Assembly (NCBI GenBank): GCA_037157565.1
Contig: JAZHRO010000036.1
Span: 127,728,001 to 127,792,000 of the forward strand
Length of the DNA: 64,000 nucleotides
Source: Thalassia testudinum
Taxonomy: Eukaryota > Streptophyta > Magnoliopsida > Alismatales > Hydrocharitaceae
Direction: 5' to 3'
Position numbers and translations under genes: made by a program. Below are positions 45,779-57,870 of this stretch, in pieces (the stretch's first letter is position 1; each line of letters starts with the position of its first letter). Under the pieces are notes generated by a model. The model searched no databases and was not told where the DNA came from. It saw only the letters and a list, made by a program, of their open reading frames with translations.

Positions 45779-48700
45779 TTAATGTGGATCATTATGGTGA
45801 TAATGCTCTCCCAAATTTGAACATAGTGAATTTGGGTCACCCTCAAGTACCTACATTAGTAATAGGTTTACAGGTTTCTGTAAGACCTATAAAATTAAGT
45901 TCACACTCTAAAATAGTGTGGTATATAAAAAATTTGCACAATGAAAGCAAACCACAAAGAACACCAGATATATAGTGGTTTCCAAACCCAAGTACTCTAC
46001 TACTTAAGCCTCCTAACTTAGGATTTTTAATCGTGATTCCCTTGCCAAGAGAAAATCTATTCTACTAAACAATTGAAGTAATTACTGGATTATCTCAACC
46101 CAAGTACAACGAACAAGAAATATAAAAAAGATAGTTATAAGTTCAAGTGTAAGGAGAAAATAGCTTTACAACTGGTTCCATTCCTCACACAAATATGAGT
46201 AAAAAAGGTTACCAATTTGTTGACCTAAGGACAATTGAAAACACACTCATATAAGTGTATAAAGCAACGAAGGTGCACTCTATGAATGAGTTACATCGCA
46301 TAATGTTGTGAGCATGTGGAGTAGTGTAGGCATAGTTGAAGTGTAAAGGATTTTCAGAGCTTTAGATGATTTTTGAGAGTTGAAAGATTTCTCTTATGAA
46401 TGTGTGCCAACCAAGGGTGTAAAGGAGTGTGTTTTGCTTGTTTTGGGAGCCTAATTGCATAAATTGAGATGCAATTGATATATAATGACGTAGGGATGCA
46501 ATATAACGACATAGGGAATTCATGTTGAAATCAATGAAACTTGATAGAGGTTTTAGTCCCATACTGGAAGTGAACAAAACTCTTAGTGTGTGTAAAAAGC
46601 TTCTGTCTCCCATGGCTTATGTAGCAAAGAGTGAGAGGTAAGGTTGAGGACCACGTACGTGCGTGCGAGCTTGCCACCCTAGTTCGGGCTCAGGTGAGAA
46701 TCAATTTGGAAATTAGATTCTTTTGTTACCAATTTTTTAATCTCATTAATTTGTCATTGATTGATCGATCAAAAGGTTAAATTAGTTGATCAATTATTTT
46801 GATCAAGCAATGTATTAAATTTGGTCGATCAATTAGTCGACCAATAAATCAAGTTTGATTGATCAATTGATTTGAGTGATTAATGAGACTAAATCGATCA
46901 ATCAATAGAACTAACTTGATTAATCAATTGATGAATTTCCACAAACGTAGGGTCGTGGACTTTATATAAAGGTCACAAAAGGGCTCTCATTTGACATGTA
47001 ACAAGAGTAGAGAAGCTCTCCACTCTCCCTCCCTCTTTCTTGTTCTTATCTCTCTCTCTCTTGATGCGTTCGTTCGACATAAGATTAGTAAATCAATCTC
47101 CAATCAAAATTTTCAATCTCTCATGGAATTTTAAGAGTGATCCACACAAAGGGTCTTTAATTGATCAACTATTCAAAGTAATCAATCAATTTGGAATTTA
47201 GTCGATCAACCAAATTAACTGATCAAATTGCCTCGACTTTGTTTTCTTGAAGTAATTTCCAAGGACATCAATGTTCGGAGTGCGTGGAATCTTGAAGATG
47301 GATCATCATATCCTAGAAAGAGTTCGTTACACTCCAACTCACTGGTATTGTTGGAGGTGATATCTTTTGTAAGAGAACTTCACGAGTGCTTCTATCGGAG
47401 TAACATTTAATTTATTTTCATTTTATTTATTTATATTATTGTATGCTATTTATTATTTATTTTATTCCAGATTTTGTCATATCATGTTTAACTTACTTGA
47501 TTTAATATTTTTTATTCATGTAAAATTGTTGGAATGCATATAATTTTATTTATTTTTTCCCTATATAAGTTGTTTTCAACATATTTATAGACTTTAAACA
47601 CTTTAAATAGCCTTATAGCCATTGGCGCAAAAATCCTACCAAAATTTATCCAAATCAAGCTAAAAATTGTAAGTAGAAATAGTCCAACTTTCACAAGGTA
47701 TCGGTATTGTCATAAGGTGTACCGGTATAAGTATCATCGTATGCACTGAATGGCTAAACCCAAGCCACACCCAATACTCATGGTGTACCGATACTCAACC
47801 TTTAGTGTCGATGCTCAACTCTTGTGTATTGGCACTACAACCATCCTGACACTAGAGATTGGTTGCAAGGTTTATGGAGAGAACATATGGAATTATTGGT
47901 AGTCATCACTTGTGTGCCGGTAGAGCAACCTTCTTGGATATGAACATGGCTGCAACTACTCTTTGTCAAAACTCAACATGTACTCATTGAGATGTTGTGT
48001 ACTTGTACCAATTGAGCATTGGTAACCACTTCTTCAAGTTGAAGATGTTTTTTAGTATAACTATTATTGAAGCACATCTTTGAAGAGACTGACTTCGAAA
48101 ATTGAGATTTTTTTCTCGAAAAATGAGCTTGTTACTTTAAAGATCAAGTTTGAAAGTTGAGAATATTTGAAAATGACAAACGCACTGTATCCTTAATTTA
48201 TCTCTAGTTTGATTTTACGATATTCTAATTTGATTTAGTTTGTCGAGGGGGCTACAAAACTTCTGATGAATACAAATTTAACTTCTCTAAAAATCTTCAA
48301 ATTTGGATTCCATTCATCCTAGGCTTCATCTTCAAGCTTGCCTTCCATCTTCGTCATATATTTTGCAACTCATAGCTAAGATCCGACGTCTTCCTCATTT
48401 TCATCGTTAACACCATCTTACAAGGCAAACTCCATGAAACCATTATAATTTGGGAGAGTATTTTGTTAATACCAAAATTAGGATAATGTGGAACAAATAG
48501 ACATATTTTGAGAGGAAAGAAATAATTTTAATTTAGAAGAGGATGAGATGTATCTCCCCTTCACTATGTGCTCCCCCCCTCCCCCCAAATTTGTCTATTT
48601 GTCATATTTATCGTCTCCCCCTTAAAGATAGGATAATTTAAAACCAAAAGTAGCATGGATCTTTGTCTAACCATTAGCATCGTAGCACATAATTTAAAAT

Positions 48701-48895
48701 GGTCAAAGTATTGAGTACATGACTTGCATAGACAATAGCACATAAATAAGCATAAGTTCATACATCATAAGTACCAAGGCACATAGTTAAACGTAGATAG
48801 TTCAAGACACTAGCAAGCCTAGTTAAACTATATTGAGTTCCTACTATGACTAATCAACGACAAGTCCTCTTACCTTTACGAGATTAGCAAATAGG
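45779..48895. other. AT-rich, probably LTR-derived sequence without genes
   Basis: No coding signal. From about 45877 (TGTAAGACC) the sequence vaguely resembles the U5 end of the 60440 Copia-type LTR, and near 48462 it resembles its U3 start, so a much-diverged LTR may span this stretch. A separate promoter-like piece lies around 46523-47100 (starting TGTTGAAATC, with an AGTCCCATACTGGAAG motif). ACCGGTAC-like motifs occur at 47699-47810. I could not fix boundaries or duplications. Confidence 0.3.
46767..46970 (+). promoter_or_regulatory. Palindrome array and TATA box of an unassigned LTR fragment
   Basis: At least seven variants of TTGATCAATTGAT and TTGATTGATCGATCAA lie at 46767-46935, directly upstream of TTTATATAAAGG (TATA at 46963-46970). 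A CT-rich stretch follows. This looks like the U3/R junction of an LTR. Confidence 0.4.
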
Positions 48896-48977
48896 CATTT
48901 CCATATAATTTTTTTTTTTTTGAAAGGATGAGGAATGCTATCGGGGACGATAGCAGACTAGAACATTTCCATATAAT
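48896..48977 (-). mobile_element. Tiny 5'-truncated SINE-like insertion
   Basis: The direct repeat CATTTCCATATAAT (48896-48909 and 48964-48977) flanks a 54-bp insert. Read on the minus strand, the insert ends in a poly(A) of about 13 and contains a stem with arms GCTATCG and CGATAGC (48937-48954) before the tail. A long target duplication, poly(A) tail and 3' stem-loop indicate retroposition by LINE machinery. It is too short to assign a family. Confidence 0.65.
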
Positions 48978-49217
48978 GTTAGAATCATAATGCGAACCTA
49001 CATATATTATTATTACGGAATTATATATTAAATGTATACATATATTTAGACATCATATTTACGATCATTAAAGTGGTATAATTATGTAAATTGACTATTC
49101 ACATCTCATTACGGAATAAGATTTAATGTATAAAAACCTTAAGGGGAAAATACAATTTCGTTATGGGTGGAATTGTCATTTATTTTAAGCGGTTATAGTC
49201 CCTGGAGGGGTGAGGGC

Positions 49218-50844
49218 TGTTGGATGGTGGATGACTACGCTATCAGAATTGGTTTTGAAAATACGTCGTTGTAGTTCGAGTTGCGAAGAAATCCGTTCAA
49301 CAAATAAAATTTATACCGAAAAATCTGTAAAAAAATTCTGGGTCGAACACAGTGAAGCTACGTTAATCAAAATTCGCAATTATATTTTTATATTTTTGTT
49401 TAAAAGGTGAAATAATTACAATAGAATTAATATAGATAATAAGAGAAAGAGAGAACAATCACTTGATATTGCATAGTGTTTTTACAACTAAGAAAGTGAG
49501 AAATGATTATACTAGAAAGCGAGAAATTATTACAACTAGAAAGCAGGAAAATTCTACTCTAGAAAGCAGTAAAGAGAATGGGAGAGAGAAGTTATCCTCC
49601 TCGACGATCGCTTGGAGGATGAGTCGAATGGGACAACACCTGGAAGATGAGGAACGGAGCTGAAAGAAGGAGGTACGGGAACGAGGCAGCACGTTGTCAT
49701 CGTCGCGGGATCCGCTTCTGGAACGGGGGTGAAAACATGGTTTTAGCTCTTGAGGAGCATCCCAGGTGTGAGACAAGCTTCTCTTAAGCTTTGGAGAGGG
49801 AGAGAGGAGGAAGGGATGAGAAATATGTATGGTAGAGGTCTCCTTTTGTAGTTGTAAGGAGTGGGGGCATTTTGGACATTACAACATGAAAAAATTAATT
49901 CAGGACCTTTAGTGATGATTTATTCGTCACTAAAGGCCTGAACGTGGCCGACGTGCATGCGCCCCTTTGCCTTTGCGCTCTCAACACCTTCACACGTCTG
50001 CGCGCTCTCAGCCGTCCGATCAAGAGATTGGACGGCTTAAACTGCCCTCGCCAGTGCCGCGTGCTTGCGTGCGATCAGGCGTTTGCACTGTGCGTCTGAT
50101 CGCGCGTGGGTGCTATCGAGCAATCTGCACCGCTCGATGTGAATCGCGTGGCTCCAATTGCGAGCCCGCACGCAGCAGCTACGGGATCAAACGCACGTCG
50201 CACGCTCGTGCAACGCGCTTGACCACTACATTATGCATGGGCTTGTGTCGCGCAGATGATTTTGCGTGCACTTGCTTGAGGCCGTTGGATCAAGATCCAA
50301 CGGCCCAGATTGCATGTTGGAGACTCTTTGGAGAGGCAGCGGTGGTTCTGAGGGCTGGTTGGGCGACTGGGATGGCACCACGTGGCACCATCTTGGCCGT
50401 CCATCTTCTGAGTGTTGTAGACAGTGCAACGGGTGTTGGATTGGATCGATTTTCACGCCATTAGGTTGCGATCGTCGATTCGAACCCATCCGTGCGGTTG
50501 GATTTGTCGTCTAAGGTGTGGATTAACACCATCTTGGCCCTTGATCTTTAGGGTTCCTCGATCTCTATCTGGTGCTACGGATGTCCGATCAGGGCGATCT
50601 TGGAGTCATTGAACTCCAATCATCGCCTTAATCAGATCCGTATGATTGGATCTTCGATCCGAGGCCCTGATTAAAAAGTCTCCCTATCCCTGACCATAAA
50701 AGGAGACAATTACTATACAATTTATACAACTTGACCTAAATGCATGATTATGCATGTTATGCACTATTTACAATGTATAATGCTAATGTGACACTAAGAA
50801 TGTGCATTAATAACATTTTAGGTTAATCAGATGTATGCACATCA
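49218..50844 (-). repeat. Element 5 3' LTR
   Basis: 1627 bp, from TGTTGGATGG to GCACATCA. tRNA-Asp-like box GTCGTTGTAGT at 49265-49275. The TATA box is mutated to TACAAAAGGA (49841-49850). Upstream hairpin at 49906-49936, and a perfect inverted repeat with 12-bp arms GGCCGTTGGATC and GATCCAACGGCC at 50280-50305. Confidence 0.83.
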
Positions 50845-52222
50845 TACTCCCATGCCTATCTTTTGCTAGTCTCTAGCAAAAACTACATGCTATTTATAAA
50901 AGAATTAGGCTGGATAACTCAGGCTAAAATCATTTTCAACATCAAGAAATTTTTATTTAGGACTGAACTTTCGGAGATACAACAACGCCCGGGTATCTGC
51001 TAAAATGCAGACCGCCTCAAGCCCTTGCCTTATTCAAATAAAAATCTTTTTTTCTCTTTTTCTTCTTTTCTAATTTTTTTTGGAATTTTTTGAGTTTAGG
51101 GTTATAGAGTGGCTTTCTACCGCCACTCAACCCACCCAAGATTTAATGAGAACCCTAAGTTCTAAGCATCTTTCTGTGCATGTGATAGACTTGTTGATCG
51201 ACAATCAGAATGGACTTCGGGTTTCGATGCCCCTAGATGACCTAAAAAAGAGAGTTCTGCTTAAAGGTGTATCTTTATAATCGGTAGCTTTCTCCCTACT
51301 TTTATTTTTAACGGGGTCAACACAAGGGTGAGTCTAGTGTATATCTCCCTGGCTTATTCTACTTCTCCGCTTCTTCCTAGGTGTTTTGGGAATTTTTAGT
51401 GCATTTCTTGAGCTAGGTTCTGGACAACCGGTTGATGAGCTGTTACCACTGACAACTTGCCAGCCATACTCATGCGGCGAAGTGTGGCTTATTTCTTTTG
51501 TTTCTTTTTCTTTCTTTTTGACTTTCTTTTTCTTTTAAGTAGGTGGCTTCCCTGGTCTAAGATTTACCTAAAGGCAGCAAGAAGAGAGTGATCCAGTGAT
51601 TGGGCTCTGGACAATCTACCTATGGGCTGTTACCCACGATAACTTGCTAGTCATATTACCCTAGAAGGTCCATTAGCTACTCAATTTCCGTAAAAACCTC
51701 CAAACAACGAGTCGATGACGAGTAATGTGTAGATGCTTAGACTTAAAGTTCCCTCAAATCAGAGGATGGGTTGATAAGTCGTGTACTTATCACCCAAACT
51801 TATTTAATCAAATTAAAATAGAATTCAAGATGGCAAGGACTCAATAACAAATCCACATTTTAATGGATACCCGGGCTGATTAAGCCCAAAGACCTGAAGG
51901 GTCTTAGTGTTCAGATCCTACTGTAATATTTCCTAAGATTGAAAGGTTCTAATGTCCAAGTATTCCTTCCTAATTCAATTATATATATATAAGAAGACAA
52001 ATAGAATTTACAAAAATTCCACAGAGCTAACAAAATGATTCAGAAATGAATCCACCCCCCCATACCTAGCTAATGCAATGTCCGCATTGAGAATAAAAGA
52101 CATGAAAGGATGGGTAGAGTGCAGAAGATATCACCTGAATATGAAGCTCGGGTCAGCTCTGAGTCAGACTATACAACTACTGAGTTTAATGCTGTCAGCT
52201 AGGCGAAGTTTAGCTAAAGAAG
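50845..52222 (-). other. Element 5 3' region
   Basis: Non-coding. Polypurine tract GGCATGGGAGTA (minus strand, 50845-50856) next to the LTR, and a second G-run tract at 52052-52065. Two copies of a roughly 50-bp unit (51417-51466 and 51602-51655, sharing CTGGACAA, GCTGTTACC and AACTTGC) lie in the position of the three-copy repeat of elements 1 and 2. Confidence 0.6.
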
Positions 52223-53260
52223 TCACAACATGTCTAGAGCAACCATGTCTAAGACGGGTTCTGGAATAGTACGGTCAATAACGGGTTTCAGACATTGACC
52301 ATTGACTTTGAATGAATTACCCGTCTTCGGGTTAGAGATCTGAATAGCTTCGTTTGGAAATATCTGATCGATAATGAATAGGTCGTTCCATTTCGACCTA
52401 AGTTTGCCAGGAAAGAGCTTAAGTCGAGAATCGAATAGGCAGACCTTCTGGTTCGGCTCAAAGCTCTTGCGAGAAATCAATTGGTCATGAAGAGCTTTGG
52501 TCCGAGCCTTATAGATCTTGGCATTCTCATACGCATCATTTCTAAGCTCCTCCAACTCAGATAGTTGGAGTTTCCTAGTCTTCCTGGCTAAACTCAGATC
52601 TAGATTGCACTGCTTGATTGCCCAGAATGGCCTATGTTCAATTTCTACGGGTAAATGGCACGCCTTTCCATACACCAGACGAAATAGAGACATGCCGATG
52701 GACGTTTTATATGCCGTACGGTAGGCCCAAAGAGCATCCTCAAGAATTTGAGTCCAGTCTTTGCAATCAGGCCTAACCATTTTCTGCAGAATATTCTTGA
52801 TCTCCCAATTGGAGATCTCGGCCTGTCCATTCGTCTAGGGATGGTAAGGTGTGGAGATTATGTGATTAACCCCATATTTTTCCAGCAAATTACGGAATTG
52901 GGCATTAGTGAAATGAGTGACACCATCGTTGATGATGGCCCTCGGAATCCCGAACTTGCTAAAGATGTTCTTCTTGACAAAATCAATGACCACCTCGTGG
53001 TCATTGGTTCGGGTGGGAATAGCCTCGATCCACTTGGACACGTAATCAACAGCGACGAGAATGTACTGATGTCCAAATGAAGGGAGGAAGGGTCCCATGA
53101 AGTCGATGCCCCAAACGTCGAAGATTTCAACAGGAAGAATCGGGTTTAGGGGCATCATATCTCTCTTAGTTATGCTCCCAAGTGCCTGGCATCGGGAACA
53201 CGACCTCGAGAATTCCTGGGCATCCTTGAATAAAGACGGCCAATAGAATCCAGATTGCAA
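52223..53260 (-). pseudogene. Element 5 integrase (one stop)
   Basis: Nearly complete: zinc-finger CSRCQALG, core Asp in VWGIDFMGPF (near 53104), Asp in IINDGVTHF (near 52927), then a single TAG at 52835-52837, and Glu in TNGQAEISN 36 residues after the second Asp. The C-terminal region continues openly ([20 protein letters not shown], then [12 protein letters not shown]) to 52223. It is the best-kept pol domain of this element. Confidence 0.82.
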
Positions 53261-53940
53261 AATTTTTGCAGCCGTCTTTTTCCTGAAAAAGTGTCCACCA
53301 CACGCAGATGCATGGTAGAACTCGAGTATACTCTTGAATTTGTTCTCCAGAATGCATCAGCGAATAATCTGATCAGAGTTGATGCGGTACAATTCAGGAT
53401 CCTCTCAGAAATAATATTTGGCCTCAGATTTAAGTCTATCCCATTGTTGCTTGGTCCAATCCTAGGGGATTTGACCAATGGCCAAATAATTAACGATGTC
53501 AGCAAACCACGTGGTTTGAACACCTGCAACTGTAAGGATGGTCTCATCCGAAAAAATATCAGCAATCGGAATGTCCGAATGAGAAGAATCACTCAGAAGT
53601 CTCGACAGATGATCTGCCACCACATTTTGTACCCCAGATTTATCCTTGATTTCAAGATCAAATTCTTGAAGCAGAAGAATCCAACGAATAAGCTGGGGTT
53701 TGACATCCTTTTTGGCCAAGAGATGTCTCAAGGCCGAGCGATCAGTATATATGATGACGTGAGACCCTAAGAGATAAGCTCTGAATTTCTCCAAAGCAAA
53801 TACTACGACTAGTAATTCCTTCTCAGTAACAGTGTAATTCCTGTAGGCCTCGTCCAGAGTTTTACTAGCGTAGTAGATGACAGAGGGCTTCCTATCAACT
53901 TTCTAACCCAAAATAGCCCCAATCGCGTAATCAAAAGCGT
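53261..53940 (-). pseudogene. Element 5 RNase H segment
   Basis: Contains [20 protein letters not shown], then [20 protein letters not shown] and [20 protein letters not shown]. The [11 protein letters not shown]sp is present. Stops lie on both sides (about 53461 and upstream of 53794). It joins the integrase zinc finger (HASACGGHFF) just downstream. Confidence 0.72.
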
Positions 53941-54982
53941 CGGTCATGATCTCAAAAAGGGCTGTCCAAACCGATGGTTGCAACATCGGAGCACAAGTGA
54001 CTGCCATTTTAAGAAAATCAAATGACTTATGCCATGATTCGTCAAAATCAAACAGCATTTCTTTGGTGAGAAGATTGCTCAAAGGACGAGCAACCTTCGA
54101 AAAGTTCTTGATGAATCTCCTGTAGAATCCCACATGAACAAGAAATGATCGAATTTGTTTGACAGATGTAGGAGGAGGAAGTTTAGAGATAGCATCAACC
54201 TTAGCTTTATCCACTTCGATTCCTCGTTTAGAGATTACATGACCTAAGACGATGCCTTCTTGTGTCATGAAATGACACTTTTCCTAGCTAAGGACCAGTC
54301 TTGTTTTGATGCATCGTTTAAGAATCATTTCAAGATTAGCTAGATAAGAATCAAACGATTCTAAAAAAATGGAGAAATTGTCCATGAAGACTTCCATAAA
54401 CTTTCCCACCATGTTAGAGAATATGGCCAGCATACACCTTTGAAAAGTACGGAAAGCAAAGGTTCCGTAGGGACAAGTGAAAGTAGTTTTTTCTTGATCC
54501 TCAGGATGGATAGGAACTTAGTTGTATCCCAAGTAACCATCAAGGAAACAGAAGTACTTTTGCTCGGCTAGTCTTTCAAGGATTTGATCAATAAAGGGCA
54601 AAGGGAAATGATCCATTTTCGTGGCTGTGTGCAGCTTCTTGTAATCAATACTGACTCTCCAAGAGGAAGCTGAACGAGTTGTGATAGATTCTCCTTTCTC
54701 ATTAGCCACAATGGCAATCTCGGCTTTCTTGGGAACAATCTACATGGGACTTACCCAAGGACTATTAGAGATCGGATAAATGATTCCTGCATCGAGCCAC
54801 TTAATAATCTCCTTCTTGACCACTTCTTGCATATTTGGATTTAATCTCCTTTGCATCTGGCAAGAAGGGCGGGATCCATCTTCCAAAACTATTATGTGAT
54901 TGCAATAAGATGACTCAATCCCCCTAAGGTCATGAATAGTCCAACCAATTGCCTCCTGGCGTTCCTTTAGGACCTTAATCAA
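53941..54982 (-). pseudogene. Element 5 reverse transcriptase, catalytic Asp lost
   Basis: Motifs: CQMQRRLNPNMQEVVKKEII, WRVSIDYKKLH, HFPLPFIDQILERLAEQKYF, EVFMDNFSIF (near 54390), EGIVLGHVISKRGIEVDKAK, FYRRFIKNFSKVARPL. The catalytic MDD reads MDN, consistent with a G-to-A change, so RT would be inactive even without the stops. Frame breaks occur near 54520, 54360 and 54290. Confidence 0.8.
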
Positions 54983-54991
54983 TTTAATCTC

Positions 54992-56470
54992 CTACTCCTT
55001 TGTTAATTTAGCACTGATAATCACAGGGAGCATCTTATGTGGTCCTAAAAACTGATATTTCAGATTCTCAGGCAATGGTTGCAGTTCAAGCTGGGGCGGG
55101 TTGATGATTGAAGGTAAGAAAGATGCTAATGAAGACTCATCAAGAGGAAGAGGTTGAGAGTGAACAAAATCAATAACCTCTTTAGAAGATGGCAGGTCTG
55201 CCATAGCGAGTTGCAGGTCCAATTCTTTATCAAAGGAGGAACTTTCAAATGCAGAAACCATCATACAAGTCTCAATATTCACATTATCGTCCTCAATTTC
55301 CTCAATAAATCCACAATCCTCGAATTTATTAATCTCCTTAAAAATATCCAATTTCATTCTTTGATCCCCAAAGGCAATTTCTATGCTACCGCTTTCACAG
55401 TAAATGTTGGCCTTGGCGGTAGCCAGGAACAGACGCCCTAGAATGATGGGCGTGTTGCTCAGATTTTTAGCTACATCCATGTCAAGGATAAGGAAATCTA
55501 CAGGAAAATAGAAATCCTTAACCTTAACAATAACATCTTCAATAATGCCTCACGGATTTGTGACCGAATGGTCCGCTAACTGTAGTGTTATTAAAGTTGG
55601 CCGAAGTTCACTTAATCCAAACTTCTCGTAAAGAGAAGTCGGAATTAGGTTGATAGTTGCACCTAGATCTAGCAGTGCTCTATTAAAAGTGTAATCTCCG
55701 ATGACACAAGAAATCAAAGGAGCACCTGGATCTCTCTTTTTCTAAGGGAGGTGGTGTAGGATAATAGAACTAGCCTGCTCAGAGAGTACCACCTTCCTCG
55801 GAACAGATTCTCTCGACTTACGCTTCTGTGTACATAAATCCTTTAAAAATTTCACGTAAGCCGGTATATGCTTGATAGCGTCGAGGAGCAGGATATTGAT
55901 CTCAACATTCTTGAAAATATTCAGAAGCTCCTCATTACTATCCACAGACTTCTTCATTGATCTAATCAAGGCCTTAGGAAAAGGAACAGGAGTCAGATCT
56001 TCGGAATTAGGTTCCTAAGCCTTGATTTCTTCTCCAGAGTTCTCCTTTCTCTCCTCAGGTTCTTCAGGATTCAGTAAATCAGAACAGTGTGGTTGTGGAT
56101 CCTGAGTTCATTTACCACTCCTCAAGGTAACAGAATTAGCAGATGCATACGGGTTTGGGTCTTGGGGAGGGTTAGGAAAGATTGGAGGGGCTTCATTAAC
56201 CAAGAACCGTTGATTTGCGGAAGAAGAAGAAGAGGAAGGACCCTGCTCAACCACCTAAGCATGTGCGTGTGGGTCCCTTTGATTCCTGTACCCATGGGCT
56301 TGATTGCCTGAATTCAGGATATTACGCGGGTTGGGTATGGGTTGAGATGGCAAAGATCCGGGTTGATGAGAATTAGCTATGAGACCAGTTTGCAAGTTGT
56401 CCAACGAGGTTTTCATTTGCTGCATGAGCCGGAGCATAGATCCTTGCATCTCTACCATTTGTTCATTCAA
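54992..56470 (-). pseudogene. Element 5 gag C-terminus and protease
   Basis: Protease site ALLDLGATINLIPTS (about 55640-55685) and IILGRLFLATAKANI (near 55440), interrupted by at least two stops. The upstream part is gag-tail sequence (EINILLLDAIKHIPAYVKFL), similar in place and wording to element 2. Confidence 0.72.
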
Positions 56471-57870
56471 ATCATCTTGCCCTACGGGTTGACAGGCATT
56501 CCAAGTTGGCTAATTGACCTGATTCGGGGGCAACTGAGTATAAACATGACCCTGACCCATTGGTCATTGCAGAGCATAGTTGCTGGGTCGGAATTGGGTT
56601 TGCTGCCTTGGGTTTTTCCAGGAGCAGTTTGGGTGGTTTCTCTAACCCAGATTATAAGCATTGTAGTAAGGGTTGGATTTAACATTCTCCTGTACAACAC
56701 AAACATCCTCATAGGGTGAGGATGGAGAGAAAGAAAGGGAAGGATCAGAGAAACTGGGATCAAAGGCCCCAGTTGGGAACCCGTGGGGTTTCGAATAATG
56801 CTGGCTCGCAGGTTGAGCCGCATCAAGTTGATTCACGAACTCCCGTCCAAAAGGAGCTCGCGATGAACGAAATCCAAAATTCTAGGATTGAGTGGATCGA
56901 GAGTTGTTCATTGAGTTTCCAGCCATCCACTCCTCCATTCTCTTAGCAACCAAGTCCACCTTATCAAGTTTATTATAGATCAATTCCATATCGAATGAAT
57001 GAGCATCGTGGACTTCATTAACATTCGATCTGGGCTGCTGGGACTGGTTAAAAGTATCCATGGAGGCATGATTGATCAAATTCTCGCTCATCCCCTCAAA
57101 CAAATTGTGCGCGCTATCTACGTCTTTGTTGAGGAAATTGCCTCCACAAGAAGCGTCCACGTGATTTCTGAGTTGCTCAGTCAACCCATGATAGCAAATA
57201 TGCACGAGTTGCCATTTCGGCATCTCGTGGTGTGGACACCTTCACAATAGGTCCTGGAATCGCTCCCAAGCAACATGAAAGTGCTCCCCCGACCGCTGGG
57301 TAAAGGTAGTAATTGCCTGTCTCAAAGATTGGTACGTCCAACAGGGAAGAATTTCTTCAGAAAGGCCAATTTTAACTCATTCCAAGTTGCAATTGATCTT
57401 CCTATAGTCCTGTACCAATGAGTGGCTTTATCCCTAAGAGAGTGGGGGAAGAGCCTCATGATCATTTGCTCCTCATTCACGTTTCGTGCTTTGGTGGTTT
57501 GGACCAAAGTGGTCAAGTCCTCCAAGTGCTGAAACGGATCTTCAGAGCCAAGCCTATGGAAATGTTTGATCAAGCTTAACACCTAGGGCTTGATTTCTAC
57601 GTCTCCAGCAGGAATCTGGACGCTGGGACGTTCCTTGTAATTTGAAGGATCATAAAAACCCTTCAAGGGTTGAGTGCCCTGCATTCTCTACAACCATTCT
57701 TGCATTCTCTGCATTTGTTCCAGCTGCCTTCAAAATACCTCCTGTGGATCCTGCGGCAGAGGAGGCTGTTGATCGGCCACGGGATCAATTTGGCCAAAAT
57801 CCAATCTACGCCTCATAGAATACTCTAGTGGTCCTTCCAATTGGGGATTCAATGACCTTCTTCCCAGCAT
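56471..57870 (-). pseudogene. Element 5 gag (broken)
   Basis: Starts MLGRRSLNPQLE at 57870, parallel to element 2. The gag domain is readable in pieces (THWYRTIGRSIATWNELKLA, FLKKFFPVGRTN, then KWQLVHICYHGLTEQLRNHV and DASCGGNFLN) across stops and frameshifts. No CCHC knuckle seen. Confidence 0.72.

Noticed and set aside
45877..48500. Complete Copia-type LTR
   Set aside because: Resemblance to the 60440 LTR is weak and I could find neither clear ends nor a target duplication, so it is noted only as a possible relic.
49967..50464. 165-codon ORF, repeated in part at 59966-60376
   Set aside because: Within the element 5 LTRs, antisense, and present only because the LTR is duplicated.
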